Shown in pieces: positions 1 through 8,100 of a DNA stretch of 50,126 nucleotides. Every line of letters starts with the position of its first letter. The stretch's first letter is position 1. Location: contig NZ_JASOKT010000014.1 in assembly GCF_030216305.1 (NCBI RefSeq), positions 1 to 50,126 of the forward strand, read 5' to 3'. The stretch is from Actinotignum timonense (GTDB lineage Bacteria; Actinomycetota; Actinomycetes; Actinomycetales; Actinomycetaceae). The translations under genes were made by a program, and so were the position numbers. The notes below the pieces were generated by a model that saw only the letters and a list, made by a program, of their open reading frames with translations, was not told the DNA's origin and did not search any database.

Positions 1-1
1 T

Positions 2-61
2 CGCACCCCGCTGCCGGCGGATGTGGCCGTGCTTATCGAGTCACTGCCAAAGTCGCACTAA
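2..61 (+). CDS. 3' end of an unidentified gene (partial)
   Basis: An open frame enters from the left edge and ends at the TAA at 59-61. It gives about 19 residues ending in LIESLPKSH. The composition (PLPADVAVL, balanced charge) looks coding, and the position convergent to the next gene is sensible. There is too little sequence to name a family. It could also be a chance open frame. Confidence 0.35.
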   Translation, partial: RTPLPADVAVLIESLPKSH

Positions 62-155
62 ATGAGCCAAGTCAGGCTAAACTCTAGCAATGCTGCGGCA
101 AAGGCTCAAGAGCGCGGCTGCTGCTCAAGAGCGCCAGATCCCAGAACCCTGGATG

Positions 156-2075
156 CTACTTCACCCGGAAAGCGTAGTAGGCCGGTTTGGGATCGGAGGT
201 GGAATAGTCGGTGCCGACGAAGCCGTAGCCGGGCACGGCGTCGGTTATGGTGGCGGGCACTGACCAGACCGGGGCTTCGCCCTGGTTCCAGTCGAAAGCA
301 AAGGTGGCATCACGGGAATCCTCACGGTAACCCGTCAGCACAATCCCGTTACCGAGCGCCGCAAAATCCAAGCTAGCGCTCGCGAGCGGAACCTCCCGCA
401 GCTGACCCGCCGCCACTACCGTGGTGGTAGATCCGGTCAAGCTAGAAAGATACGCCACCCCGCCCGGCACGCAGGAGGATATTCCCACCTGATACCGCGC
501 GGCAGAACCCGCCGGCTGCTGCCCGAGCAGCTTCTCCAGATTCTCCCGCAGCTGCGCGTTACTCGCTTGCGGAGCTGGGCAGCTAGCCTCCCGCACCGAC
601 ACTTCTCCGGGCAACGGCGCCCCGGTGCTCGACTTCCCCTCCAACGTGATAGCCAGATTGGCCTCCGGGATGAACCAGCCATCCGTGGTTGGCATGACCG
701 AGGAGCTTTCCACATCCTCGGCCTTCACTGAACCAGAACCACGCGTGCGGCCTCCGGAATCGAAAACAGTCCAGTTGACCGTGGTGCTCTCCCGATCAAA
801 AAGCAGCAGCTCCCCGCTCGGCGCCACGTGAAAATTCCCGAGCGAGGCAGGGACGGTCACCTCCGCCAACACCGCGCCATCCGTGGGGGAAAGCCAGGAG
901 AAACGTTCCTCGCGAATATCAGCCCGGGAGAGCAGCACCCCGGGCGCGAAGCCCTGCGCGTCCTCTCCGCTTTGCCAGATCGCGGCACCATCCACGGCCG
1001 CGCGCAAGGTGGCGGGTACGTCCGAAATATACGAGCTGGCGTAATGGTTCCCCCAGGAATTCGGCTTGCACCACATATTCGCGGTGTCGCCAGCGGGGGC
1101 ACAGCTGAGCTCCCCGGGCAAGCTATAGCGCAGCTGCCCGGTTTCCGTGTCATAAAAGCTAGTGGAATCCGCCTTAGCGTTGTAGCCGCCGAAAACGTGC
1201 CCGGCGGGGATAACGAAAGGCCGATCCAGGAAGGCAGGAATGTGTGATTCCGTGCGAACCGCCTGCGTTTCGGCAAGATTCTGCGGAACGGGTGCGTAAG
1301 TAGCCAGCGGCTGCGCGCCGGCCTCGGGAACCGCGGCGTTCGCAGCGCCCCCGGCGCCGCCGGAATCTACGCCGCCGGAATCTTCAGCGTTCTGCGCGCT
1401 CCCCACCTCGGCCGGCGGATCGCTTACCTCATCTTCCATATCGGCAAGGAAAAACCCGGCCGGGAAGCACACAAAAACAATGATGAGCCACCAGAAGAGG
1501 CCGCGGTCCTTCTTTTTCTTCGGCGCCTCGGGCGGCGGCGCGGTATTGACCCGCGCGCCGGTGGTATGCGCCGCGCCGTAGGATCCGGTTGCGCCGGTGG
1601 TATGCGCCGCGCCGTAGGATCCGGTTGCGCCGGTGGTATGCGCCGCGCCGTAGGGTCCGGTTGCGCCGCCGGCCTGCTGCGCACCCGCGCTCGCGGGATA
1701 GGGGACCGGCGGAACGGTGGGCAGCAGTTGCGCGCTACTCGCATACGCCTGGCGCATCGCCCGCTCATCGCGCGGATGCGGTTTCGTGCGGGAGCTTTGG
1801 CGAGTGCGCGAGCGCTCTTTGCCCCGCGAACCCGCGTTAACTCGCCCACCCGCGCCACCCCGCGCGCCTTCCTTCGCCCGCGCCACCACCGGCCGGCGCT
1901 CGCCTTCCGGCTCCGAGAAAGCCGAGCCGGCACCGGCGCGCGGCGGGCTTTCCGAAAACGCCGAACGGTGCGCGCGGGTCTGCCATTCGGCCAGATCCTG
2001 GGCGCGTTTGCGTTGGCGGCGGCGTTTGAACCAGCCGCGTGCGCCGTCGTCGTCGCTAAAAGCTGAACCACGCAT
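156..2075 (-). CDS. Single-pass membrane protein of unknown function with a large extracytoplasmic domain
   Basis: I do not recognise this 639-residue protein. The N-terminal ~190 residues are rich in Arg, Gly and Ala, contain three SAFSE/SAFSD motifs, and carry a 12-residue tandem repeat (GATGSYGAAHTT type, three copies). One strongly hydrophobic segment (GLFWWLIIVFVCFPAGFFLA, near residues 193-212) follows a Lys-rich stretch (KKKKDR), so the N-terminus should be cytoplasmic. The remaining ~420 residues should be outside the membrane. That part contains several Cys residues and looks like a beta-rich fold (alternating short hydrophobic strands, FDWNQGEAPVW). The start is ATG with AGGAG nine bases upstream. 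It lies 4 bp after the sir2 stop, so the two are probably co-transcribed. Low-complexity Ala/Gly/Arg stretches suggest a flexible cytoplasmic linker. Confidence 0.8.
   Translation of the reverse strand: MRGSAFSDDDGARGWFKRRRQRKRAQDLAEWQTRAHRSAFSESPPRAGAGSAFSEPEGERRPVVARAKEGARGGAGGRVNAGSRGKERSRTRQSSRTKPHPRDERAMRQAYASSAQLLPTVPPVPYPASAGAQQAGGATGPYGAAHTTGATGSYGAAHTTGATGSYGAAHTTGARVNTAPPPEAPKKKKDRGLFWWLIIVFVCFPAGFFLADMEDEVSDPPAEVGSAQNAEDSGGVDSGGAGGAANAAVPEAGAQPLATYAPVPQNLAETQAVRTESHIPAFLDRPFVIPAGHVFGGYNAKADSTSFYDTETGQLRYSLPGELSCAPAGDTANMWCKPNSWGNHYASSYISDVPATLRAAVDGAAIWQSGEDAQGFAPGVLLSRADIREERFSWLSPTDGAVLAEVTVPASLGNFHVAPSGELLLFDRESTTVNWTVFDSGGRTRGSGSVKAEDVESSSVMPTTDGWFIPEANLAITLEGKSSTGAPLPGEVSVREASCPAPQASNAQLRENLEKLLGQQPAGSAARYQVGISSCVPGGVAYLSSLTGSTTTVVAAGQLREVPLASASLDFAALGNGIVLTGYREDSRDATFAFDWNQGEAPVWSVPATITDAVPGYGFVGTDYSTSDPKPAYYAFRVK
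1561..1668 (-). repeat. 36-bp in-frame tandem repeat, three copies
   Basis: Three near-identical 36-bp units begin at 1561, 1597 and 1633. The third unit differs by a single base in the GGATCC region. On the minus strand they encode the 12-residue unit GATGSYGAAHTT (first unit GATGPYGAAHTT) in the cytoplasmic linker of the membrane protein. Near-identity at DNA level implies recent expansion and likely copy-number variation between strains. Confidence 0.9.
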
Positions 2076-2079
2076 GGAC

Positions 2080-2919
2080 TCACGCTCCTAAAAGATTCGC
2101 GGCGCCCGCGAGCACCGTCCCCACGTCCCCCTCCACGCGCAGATCGGCGTAATGATCCGCGGTGGTCGGGCCGATATTAATAATTGCGCACGCCGCGCCG
2201 TGCTGGAGCGCCTCGCCCAGCACCCACGAACCGGTCAGCACCGCGAGCGACGTGCCCACCACCAGCGCCACATCGGCCTCGCGCGCCCACGCAAAAGACT
2301 GCTCCATCGCATCGCGCGGCAACGCCTCGCCGAAAAACACCACCGCGGGTTTGAGCAGACCGCCGCAGCGCGGGCACGGCGCCACCCGGAACGTGGAGGC
2401 CTCCGCCCCGGCGCGGTCCGCGGAAGCCAAAATCGCCACGTGCGCCGGATCGGGATCCTCGGGCCAGCCCGGGTTGAGCGCGTCGAGCTGCGCCGCAATC
2501 TCCGCGCGCGGAAACTCCGCCCCGCACTCCACGCATACGACCCGCAAAAAATTCCCGTGCAGTTCCGCGAGCCTGGTGGAACCGGCCTTCTGGTGGAGAT
2601 TATCGACATTTTGAGTAGCGACGCCATTAATAAGGCCCGCTTTTTCGAAACGCGCCAGTGCCGTGTGGGCGTTATTGGCGACGACGCCGCTCAGCGCGCG
2701 CCACGTTTCCTGATTACGTTGCCACACCCAGCGCTGCCATACCGGATCCGAAACGAAGGCGTCGTAATCAATGGAGGGGGCATCGGAGGAGCCGGTGCCG
2801 CGGTAATCGGGAATGCCGGATGCCGTGGAGACGCCCGCACCCGCGATAACTACGGTGGTGCGCCCGGCCATGAGCTCGGCTAGTTCGCGAGCGGCCTCGG
2901 TGGTGTCGCTGGTGATCAT
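2080..2919 (-). CDS. cobB: NAD-dependent protein deacylase, Sir2 family (sirtuin)
   Basis: Sirtuins remove acyl groups from lysine using NAD+, releasing nicotinamide and O-acyl-ADP-ribose. The 279-residue protein shows the Rossmann NAD motif GAGVSTASGIPDYRG near the N-terminus, the QNVDNLH motif, the catalytic His in ELHGN, and a zinc module with Cys pairs in CVECG and CPRCGG. Near the C-terminus VGTSLAV and IINIGPT complete the nucleotide site. The ATG at 2917-2919 is chosen because GAGGGAG sits five bases upstream. A longer open frame to 3024 exists, but its extra 35 residues are Arg-rich and unlike the family. It is the upstream gene of a two-gene unit with the membrane protein 4 bp downstream. 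Specificity (deacetylase versus desuccinylase) is not certain. Confidence 0.93.
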   Translation of the reverse strand: MITSDTTEAARELAELMAGRTTVVIAGAGVSTASGIPDYRGTGSSDAPSIDYDAFVSDPVWQRWVWQRNQETWRALSGVVANNAHTALARFEKAGLINGVATQNVDNLHQKAGSTRLAELHGNFLRVVCVECGAEFPRAEIAAQLDALNPGWPEDPDPAHVAILASADRAGAEASTFRVAPCPRCGGLLKPAVVFFGEALPRDAMEQSFAWAREADVALVVGTSLAVLTGSWVLGEALQHGAACAIINIGPTTADHYADLRVEGDVGTVLAGAANLLGA

Positions 2920-3097
2920 GGTGACTCCCTCGTGCTGGCGGTTGGCGGCGCGGCGGCCGGCGCGGATCGGTCCCATGCGGGCACGCGTGCGTGCACTGGG
3001 CCGGCATGCCGCTTCCTCGCTCATCGTATCCCGAATGCGCGGCGGGGTGAATCTTTCGCCTCAGGGCAAAGGTCCGGCCACGGCGGGGCCAAACGTG

Positions 3098-3149
3098 GGA
3101 TAATAAAATCTGTTTGAGGAACCCTCAAAGAGTGCCGGTCGCGGCACTC
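3098..3149 (+). promoter_or_regulatory. Probable fba promoter and leader hairpins
   Basis: An AT-rich -10-like stretch (GATAATAAAAT, 3099-3109) stands out in GC-rich DNA. It is followed by a 7-bp inverted repeat, TTTGAGG-AAC-CCTCAAA (3113-3129), and then a hairpin GAGTGCC-GGTCGC-GGCACTC (about 3130-3149). The inverted repeat lies at the expected transcription start and could be an operator or a leader stem. The leader to the fba start is about 130 nt, long enough for regulation. No known regulator site is recognised. Confidence 0.4.
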
Positions 3150-3244
3150 GCACGGAGCCTTCGCCACATCGCGGTGGTTCGCGTGCTCACACAGAAAACC
3201 TCTCGGACAGATGGTTCGAGGAACGCCGAATAAAGGAGATCTCA

Positions 3245-4267
3245 GTGGCTGTTGCAACCCGCGAACAGTACGACGAAATGCTCAACCGCGCCAAGGCAAA
3301 TAAGTTTGCCTACCCGGCCATCAATGTCACCTCGTCCCAGACGGCCACCGCTGCCCTGCGCGGTTTCGCGGAAGCCGAATCGGATGGCATCATCCAGGTG
3401 TCCGTGGGCGGCGCCGAATACCTCTCCGGCTCCACCGTCAAGGACCGCGTGGCCGGTTCCATCGCCCTGGTGGAGTACGTGCGCGCCGTCGCCAAGAACT
3501 ACGATGTGACCATCGCCCTGCACACCGATCACTGCGCCAAGCAGAACATCGATTCCTGGATCCGCCCGCTTATGGAGCTCGAAGCTGAGCAGCATAAGGC
3601 CGGCAAGCAGACCTACTTCAACTCCCACATGTGGGACGGCTCGGCCGTGCCGCTGGATGAGAACCTGGAAATCGCCAAGGAGCTGCTGGCGCTCTCCCAG
3701 AAGGCCAATACCATTCTCGAAATTGAGATCGGTGTTGTGGGCGGCGAAGAAGATGGCGTCGTCGGCGAAATCAACGAGAAGCTGTACACCACCGCTGAGG
3801 ACGGCCTCAAGACGGTTGAAGCGCTTGGCCTGGGTGAAAACGGCCGCTACATCACCGCGCTGACCTTCGGGAACGTGCACGGCGTGTACAAGCCCGGCCA
3901 CGTCAAGCTGCGCCCCGAAATCCTCGGTGAGATCCAGAAGGAAGTCGGTGCCAAGGTTGGCAAGGAATCGCCCTTCGACCTGGTCATGCACGGTGGCTCC
4001 GGTTCCACCGCCGAAGAAATCCGCACCGCGGTGGAAAACGGCGTCATCAAGATGAACGTGGACACGGACACCCAGTACGCCTACACCCGCCCGGTGGCCG
4101 ACTGGATGCTGACCAACTACTCCGGCGTTCTCAAGATCGACGGCGAAGTGGGCAACAAGAAGCAGTACGACCCGCGCTCGTGGGGCAAGGCCGCCGAAGC
4201 TGGCATGGCCGCCCGCGTTGTCGAAGCGTGCGAGCGCCTCGGCTCCACCGGCACCCGCATGAAGTAA
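3245..4267 (+). CDS. fba: Class II fructose-bisphosphate aldolase
   Basis: This zinc enzyme cleaves fructose 1,6-bisphosphate to dihydroxyacetone phosphate and glyceraldehyde 3-phosphate in glycolysis, and runs in reverse in gluconeogenesis. The 340-residue length is typical of the long class II type. Visible signatures are the metal and catalytic region ALHTDHCAKQ, NSHMWDGSA, the EIEIGVVGGEEDG segment, the zinc-binding FGNVHGVYKPGH, and the phosphate-binding VMHGGSGST. The start is GTG at 3245 with AAAGGAG seven bases upstream, giving MAVATREQYDEML. It is transcribed alone, followed by a strong hairpin terminator. Codon use is highly biased and GC-ending, as expected for an abundantly expressed enzyme. 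Confidence 0.97.
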   Translation: MAVATREQYDEMLNRAKANKFAYPAINVTSSQTATAALRGFAEAESDGIIQVSVGGAEYLSGSTVKDRVAGSIALVEYVRAVAKNYDVTIALHTDHCAKQNIDSWIRPLMELEAEQHKAGKQTYFNSHMWDGSAVPLDENLEIAKELLALSQKANTILEIEIGVVGGEEDGVVGEINEKLYTTAEDGLKTVEALGLGENGRYITALTFGNVHGVYKPGHVKLRPEILGEIQKEVGAKVGKESPFDLVMHGGSGSTAEEIRTAVENGVIKMNVDTDTQYAYTRPVADWMLTNYSGVLKIDGEVGNKKQYDPRSWGKAAEAGMAARVVEACERLGSTGTRMK

Positions 4268-4339
4268 GGGTGGTGCCCGCGGAGCGGGCATGTTGGTGCG
4301 CCGTTCGCGGCTCCGTGTATGAACCGTAACAGCGGTAAC

Positions 4340-4375
4340 AAGGGCCGGTAGCTCATTTTGGGCTGCCGGCCCTTT
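4340..4375 (+). terminator. Rho-independent-type terminator after fba
   Basis: A 13-bp stem (AAGGGCCGGTAGC with GCTGCCGGCCCTT) encloses a short TCATTTTGG loop and is followed by TTTGTG. It sits 73 bp after the fba stop. Confidence 0.8.
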
Positions 4376-4494
4376 GTGCTGCACTTCGTGCGTCTTTTCC
4401 GATGCTTTCTTTGCTCGCTTGCCCTCTTTCGCGTTGGAAAGCTTCAGCTTGCGGAGCTGATGGCGATGCGGGTTGCCCGTCATCATGTCGGATC

Positions 4495-4554
4495 GCAAAG
4501 TGGTACTGGAACTACAGCCAACCCCCGATTTTCTGTCGTGCAGTACCACTTTGC
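4495..4554 (+). repeat. Dispersed long hairpin, type A, copy 1
   Basis: A perfect 14-bp inverted repeat, GCAAAGTGGTACTG with CAGTACCACTTTGC, encloses a 32-base loop containing CCCCCGATTTTCTGTC. A near-copy of the whole 60 bp (about 80 percent identical) is at 18122-18181. The loop shares GATTTTCTGT with the type B hairpins at 18588 and 26191. Confidence 0.85.
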
Positions 4555-4655
4555 TGGGCAGTAATAGGTGGATAGTGGCTAGTTCCGGTTGCCCCCTATT
4601 GCCCGAAAACAAAGTGCGCGGGAGAGCACTGTTTCAGAGCGAATTCATGTTCCTT

Positions 4656-4754
4656 ACGCGCACTTGACGGGCACCACGGTTCGAAATGCGCACTTCGCGG
4701 GGGCCAATGTCCAGAACGCGCACTTGGCAGCCTTGAAGCTGAAAATGACCCACT
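4656..4754 (+). repeat. Array with 30-bp period, copy 1
   Basis: Units begin ACGCGCACTTG at 4656, ATGCGCACTTC at 4686 and ACGCGCACTTG at 4716. A degenerate fourth, ATGACCCACTC, begins at 4745. The first three starts are exactly 30 bp apart. The array leads straight into the repeat core. Comparable 30-bp periodicity occurs at 18181-18300 and, on the other strand, around 26434-26617. Confidence 0.75.
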
Positions 4755-4769
4755 CCACCTACCCCGCCC

Positions 4770-4910
4770 GGCGGGAGGCGGGTGTGTTTTTCCGAGATGT
4801 ACTTCGCATGTACAACATCTGCACTACAGCTCGGAAAACACCTACCACCCCCGCAGAGGCTCGTGTGACTATTGAAATCCGTGAGACTTGTGTGAGTTGT
4901 GGGATTCCCG
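4770..4910 (+). repeat. Composite intergenic repeat core, copy 1
   Basis: The core begins with an inverted repeat, GTGTTTTTCCGAG (4784-4796) with CTCGGAAAACACC (4830-4842), around an inner palindrome-like segment GATGTACTTCGCATGTAC. It continues with CACCCCCGCAGAGGCTC and GTGACTATTGAAATCC. The copy at 26277-26415 (minus strand) is roughly 88 percent identical over about 125 bp. A more diverged copy lies at 18411-18555. Both strands stay open across the core, so a small peptide is possible, but base-pairing and dispersal favour a non-coding element. Confidence 0.85.
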
Positions 4911-5167
4911 CCGTCAACGCCCCCAGCACCGCCACCACCAGCGCATATGGTCATACTCTGAGACAGTTACCTCGGAAGATAAGATTTACCACATAGTTAT
5001 TTAAGTCGTGCTTGAACACCTTCCAAACGATTTATAATCGCGGGGCGCCAGGAGTGCCTCGAGTCATCAAGGTGTTTCCGCAGCTGAGCCACGTGTTTGG
5101 GGGCGTCTCACCGCGCCGCCGGGGCGTGGAATCCGGTAAAAACGGGTAACTAATAAGGGATCTAAGA

Positions 5168-8100
5168 ATGCAAAAATTAAGAACGGGAGCGGCGCGTTCG
5201 CGAGTCGCGGCGCACCGGTTGATCACGGGTGCGGTGGCGGCGCTTATTGCCGCCGTCGTCGCGGTGGGCGGGGCGATCCCGCTGACCGCGCCGGCCATGG
5301 CCGCGAACGTGCGAGTCACAACGAGTGGTGATAACGCCGCAAACACCACCGGCGACAACACCAACGCCACCGGCGACAACACTGAAAACTCCGAAAACGC
5401 CGAGCGTGCCGCGGAAGCGGCCTCGGCCCGCCTGGAAGTCGCGGTGGCCGAACCTGCCGACCAGAAAACCAACGGCGTGAAATCCGGTGCCCTGGCCAGC
5501 TATGACGTGCAGTGGTCCTGCGCCGGCGTGCAAGGTCAATGCGAGAACACCACTCTCAGCGTGACCATCCCCGGCCTGGTCGATTCCATTTCCAGTGCCG
5601 ATCAGCTCCCCCTCACCCACGTGAGCGCCACCAATTCTTCCCATGACCAATCCGCAGTCCCGGTGCGCGAAGGCGATACCTACACCTGGAACCTGGGCAC
5701 CGTGCCGGTGGGAACCACCGGCGCCATGCGCGTGCAGGTACGCCCGGAGAACCTGCGCTGGCCCGAAGGTGAAGCGATCCACCCGAAGGTGGCCGGCGAA
5801 ACGAACGGCCTGGTAGCCGACCCGGTGGAACTGGCCACCCCGGTCCACGCCACCCCCACCATCGCGGTCCGTAAATTCGCTCCCGAATCCCAGCCGGCCA
5901 TCGGCGGCCAGTACACCTACACCATTACCGCCGGTTACGAAGGCGCCTTCAATACCAACGAAAACAAATTCCAGGACCCGGGCACCGGCACCCCCGGCCT
6001 CATGGGCCTCACCGAGATCCGCCTGGTCGATACCCTGCCCGAAGGTGCGGAATTCGTACGTGCTACCAATGGCGGCACTTACGATCCGGCCACCCGCACC
6101 GTCACCTGGGTGGTTCCCGGCTCACCCGTCGTGCGCGCCATCGCAGATTACCGCGTCACGGTAGCCTTCCCCGCCGGTACTTTCGCTGAAGGTGCCAGCG
6201 CCACCAACAATGTGCAAGCCACCGGCACCCCGCTCGATCCCAAGCACGCGGCCGTCACCGCCACCGATTCCGTGACCCGCCAGCTGCAAAACCTGCGTGC
6301 CGAAGGCAATTTCCGCAAAACCGCCAATAAGGCCGTGACCCAGCGCGACGGGGAAGCCAGCTGGGATATTTCCTGGTCGAATACCGGAAATGTGCCGCTG
6401 CGTATGCACGTGGCCGATAACCTGCCCTGCCGCTACGTCTCCCCGGAAACTCCCGGCGCCTGCGCCACCCCGGCCCTGCGCAATGTCAAGGCCGGCTTGG
6501 TCCGCCCGCTCCGTAAGAATGTCCCGGCAACAGTCACCTACACCACCACGAGTGGGAAGCAGCTGAGCGTCGTCGTCGATCCAACTACCACACGCGATTT
6601 CCCGCTCACCGTTCCCGCGGGAGAAGAGATCACCTCCATCGCCCTGGACGTGGACGTGGTCAACGGTGAACGTAGTGATATCACGCTGGAAATCCGCGGA
6701 ACCGTGGTGGCGGATTTCCCGGCCGATGTGCACAACGGCACCACCGCGCCCGACGGCGCCACCTACAGCTACGCCCCGCGCTACGAGGTCCCCACGCTGG
6801 AGAATCGCGCCGTCGTAACCGCGCAATCCCTCGATTTCGAAGGCAACCCGACCCCGGACCTGCCCGCGAAGATCACCACGCGGGAATCCGCGGCGCAGGT
6901 CGCGATTGTGGACGGCTACCCCACCTACGGGGTGTCGAAAACCTCGCACCTGGACGGCCAGATGGTCGGCAACCTCGATACCAAGCCCGGTGAGCTCTTC
7001 CAAACCGGCCAGACCTACACCTTCGGGCTGGGCTTCTACACCGGCAAGGGCGCCAAGCTCTACCCGGTGATTATGGATCTGCTCGCCCCCGGCATGGAAT
7101 ACGATCCCAAGCAGCAGATCACCACCTCCGCGAACTGGCCGGCCACCCTCCCGCTCGACAAAATGCGGGTGGAAACCGAAATGAAAACCGTGGACGGCAA
7201 GCAGCGCCAACTGGTGCGCTTTACCTGGCCGGAGGATGGTACGGGTGATTACTTCGCCCCGCCCAGCACCGGCGATCAAAGCCGCTCCAACTCCTCGGAA
7301 ATGGTGCTCTACTTCGGTGCGAAAATCACCGCGGCCACCGAGCCCGGCGAAAACACCAACGACATGATCCTCGCGGACGCCAAGCGCCCCAACCTGGGCA
7401 CCGCCGTCGCTCCGAACCAGTGCATCCGCAATTGGTGGGCGCGCACGGACAGCCGCAAACTTGCCGATAACCTCGACGGCCTCAACCGCCCCGAAGCGCG
7501 CGGCTGCACCACCTCCACGAAGTTCAACGTGGCGGGCTTGCCGGCGCTCGCGGGTAAGAATTACGTGAAGGGCGACGTCGATACCGAGTTCCAGGCCAAC
7601 CCGAATTACGGGACCGTTTCGCCGGCCTCCAATGCCGAACTCAAGCTGGACCTGGTCAATAAAGGTAATGCGGGGGTCTCCGGGGTGGTGGCCTACGATG
7701 TGCTGCCCTACCCGGGTGACCACGGCGTGAGCGGGGCCAATACCCCGGAAAACGAGCGCGGCTCCACGTGGCGCCCGCGCCTCAACGGCCCGCTGACCTT
7801 CGGGGAAGGCACCCCGCAGCCCACCTCGGTGCTCTACTCCACGTCGATCAACCCGTGCCGCGGCGAAGTTATGGAGCTGGGCGCCGCCCAGGATTCCAGC
7901 CCGCAGAATTGCGAGCCGGGCACCTGGAAGACCGCCGAGGAACTGGGCGGGGACTTCTCCCAGGTGCGTGCTTTCCGGGTGGAGTTCCCGCAGGATGCCA
8001 AGCTCACCCGCGCCGATACCTGGACGATCAACGCCAATGTGACGGCTCCGGCCGCCGCCCGCGGTATCGCCTGGAATAGCTACGCGGTGACCGGTAAGAA

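Larger units (their letters stand above)
4376..5167. other. Gene-free region carrying composite repeat copy 1
   Basis: This stretch of about 790 bp between fba and the surface-protein gene has no gene I would accept. Open frames cross it on both strands, but they follow the repeats rather than a conserved protein. In order it holds a 60-bp hairpin (4495-4554), a 30-bp-period array (about 4656-4754), and the conserved repeat core (4770-4910). An AT-richer segment (4960-5040) could contain the promoter of the following gene. Confidence 0.7.

Noticed and set aside
3242..4612. A 456-codon open frame antisense to fba
   Set aside because: The fba product is unambiguous; the antisense frame is a GC shadow.
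4589..4996. Possible pentapeptide-repeat-like protein across copy 1
   Set aside because: One frame reads NAHFAGANVQNAHLAAL, but the frame is interrupted by a stop at the matching position of copy 3 and there is no ribosome site. The DNA repeat explains the pattern.
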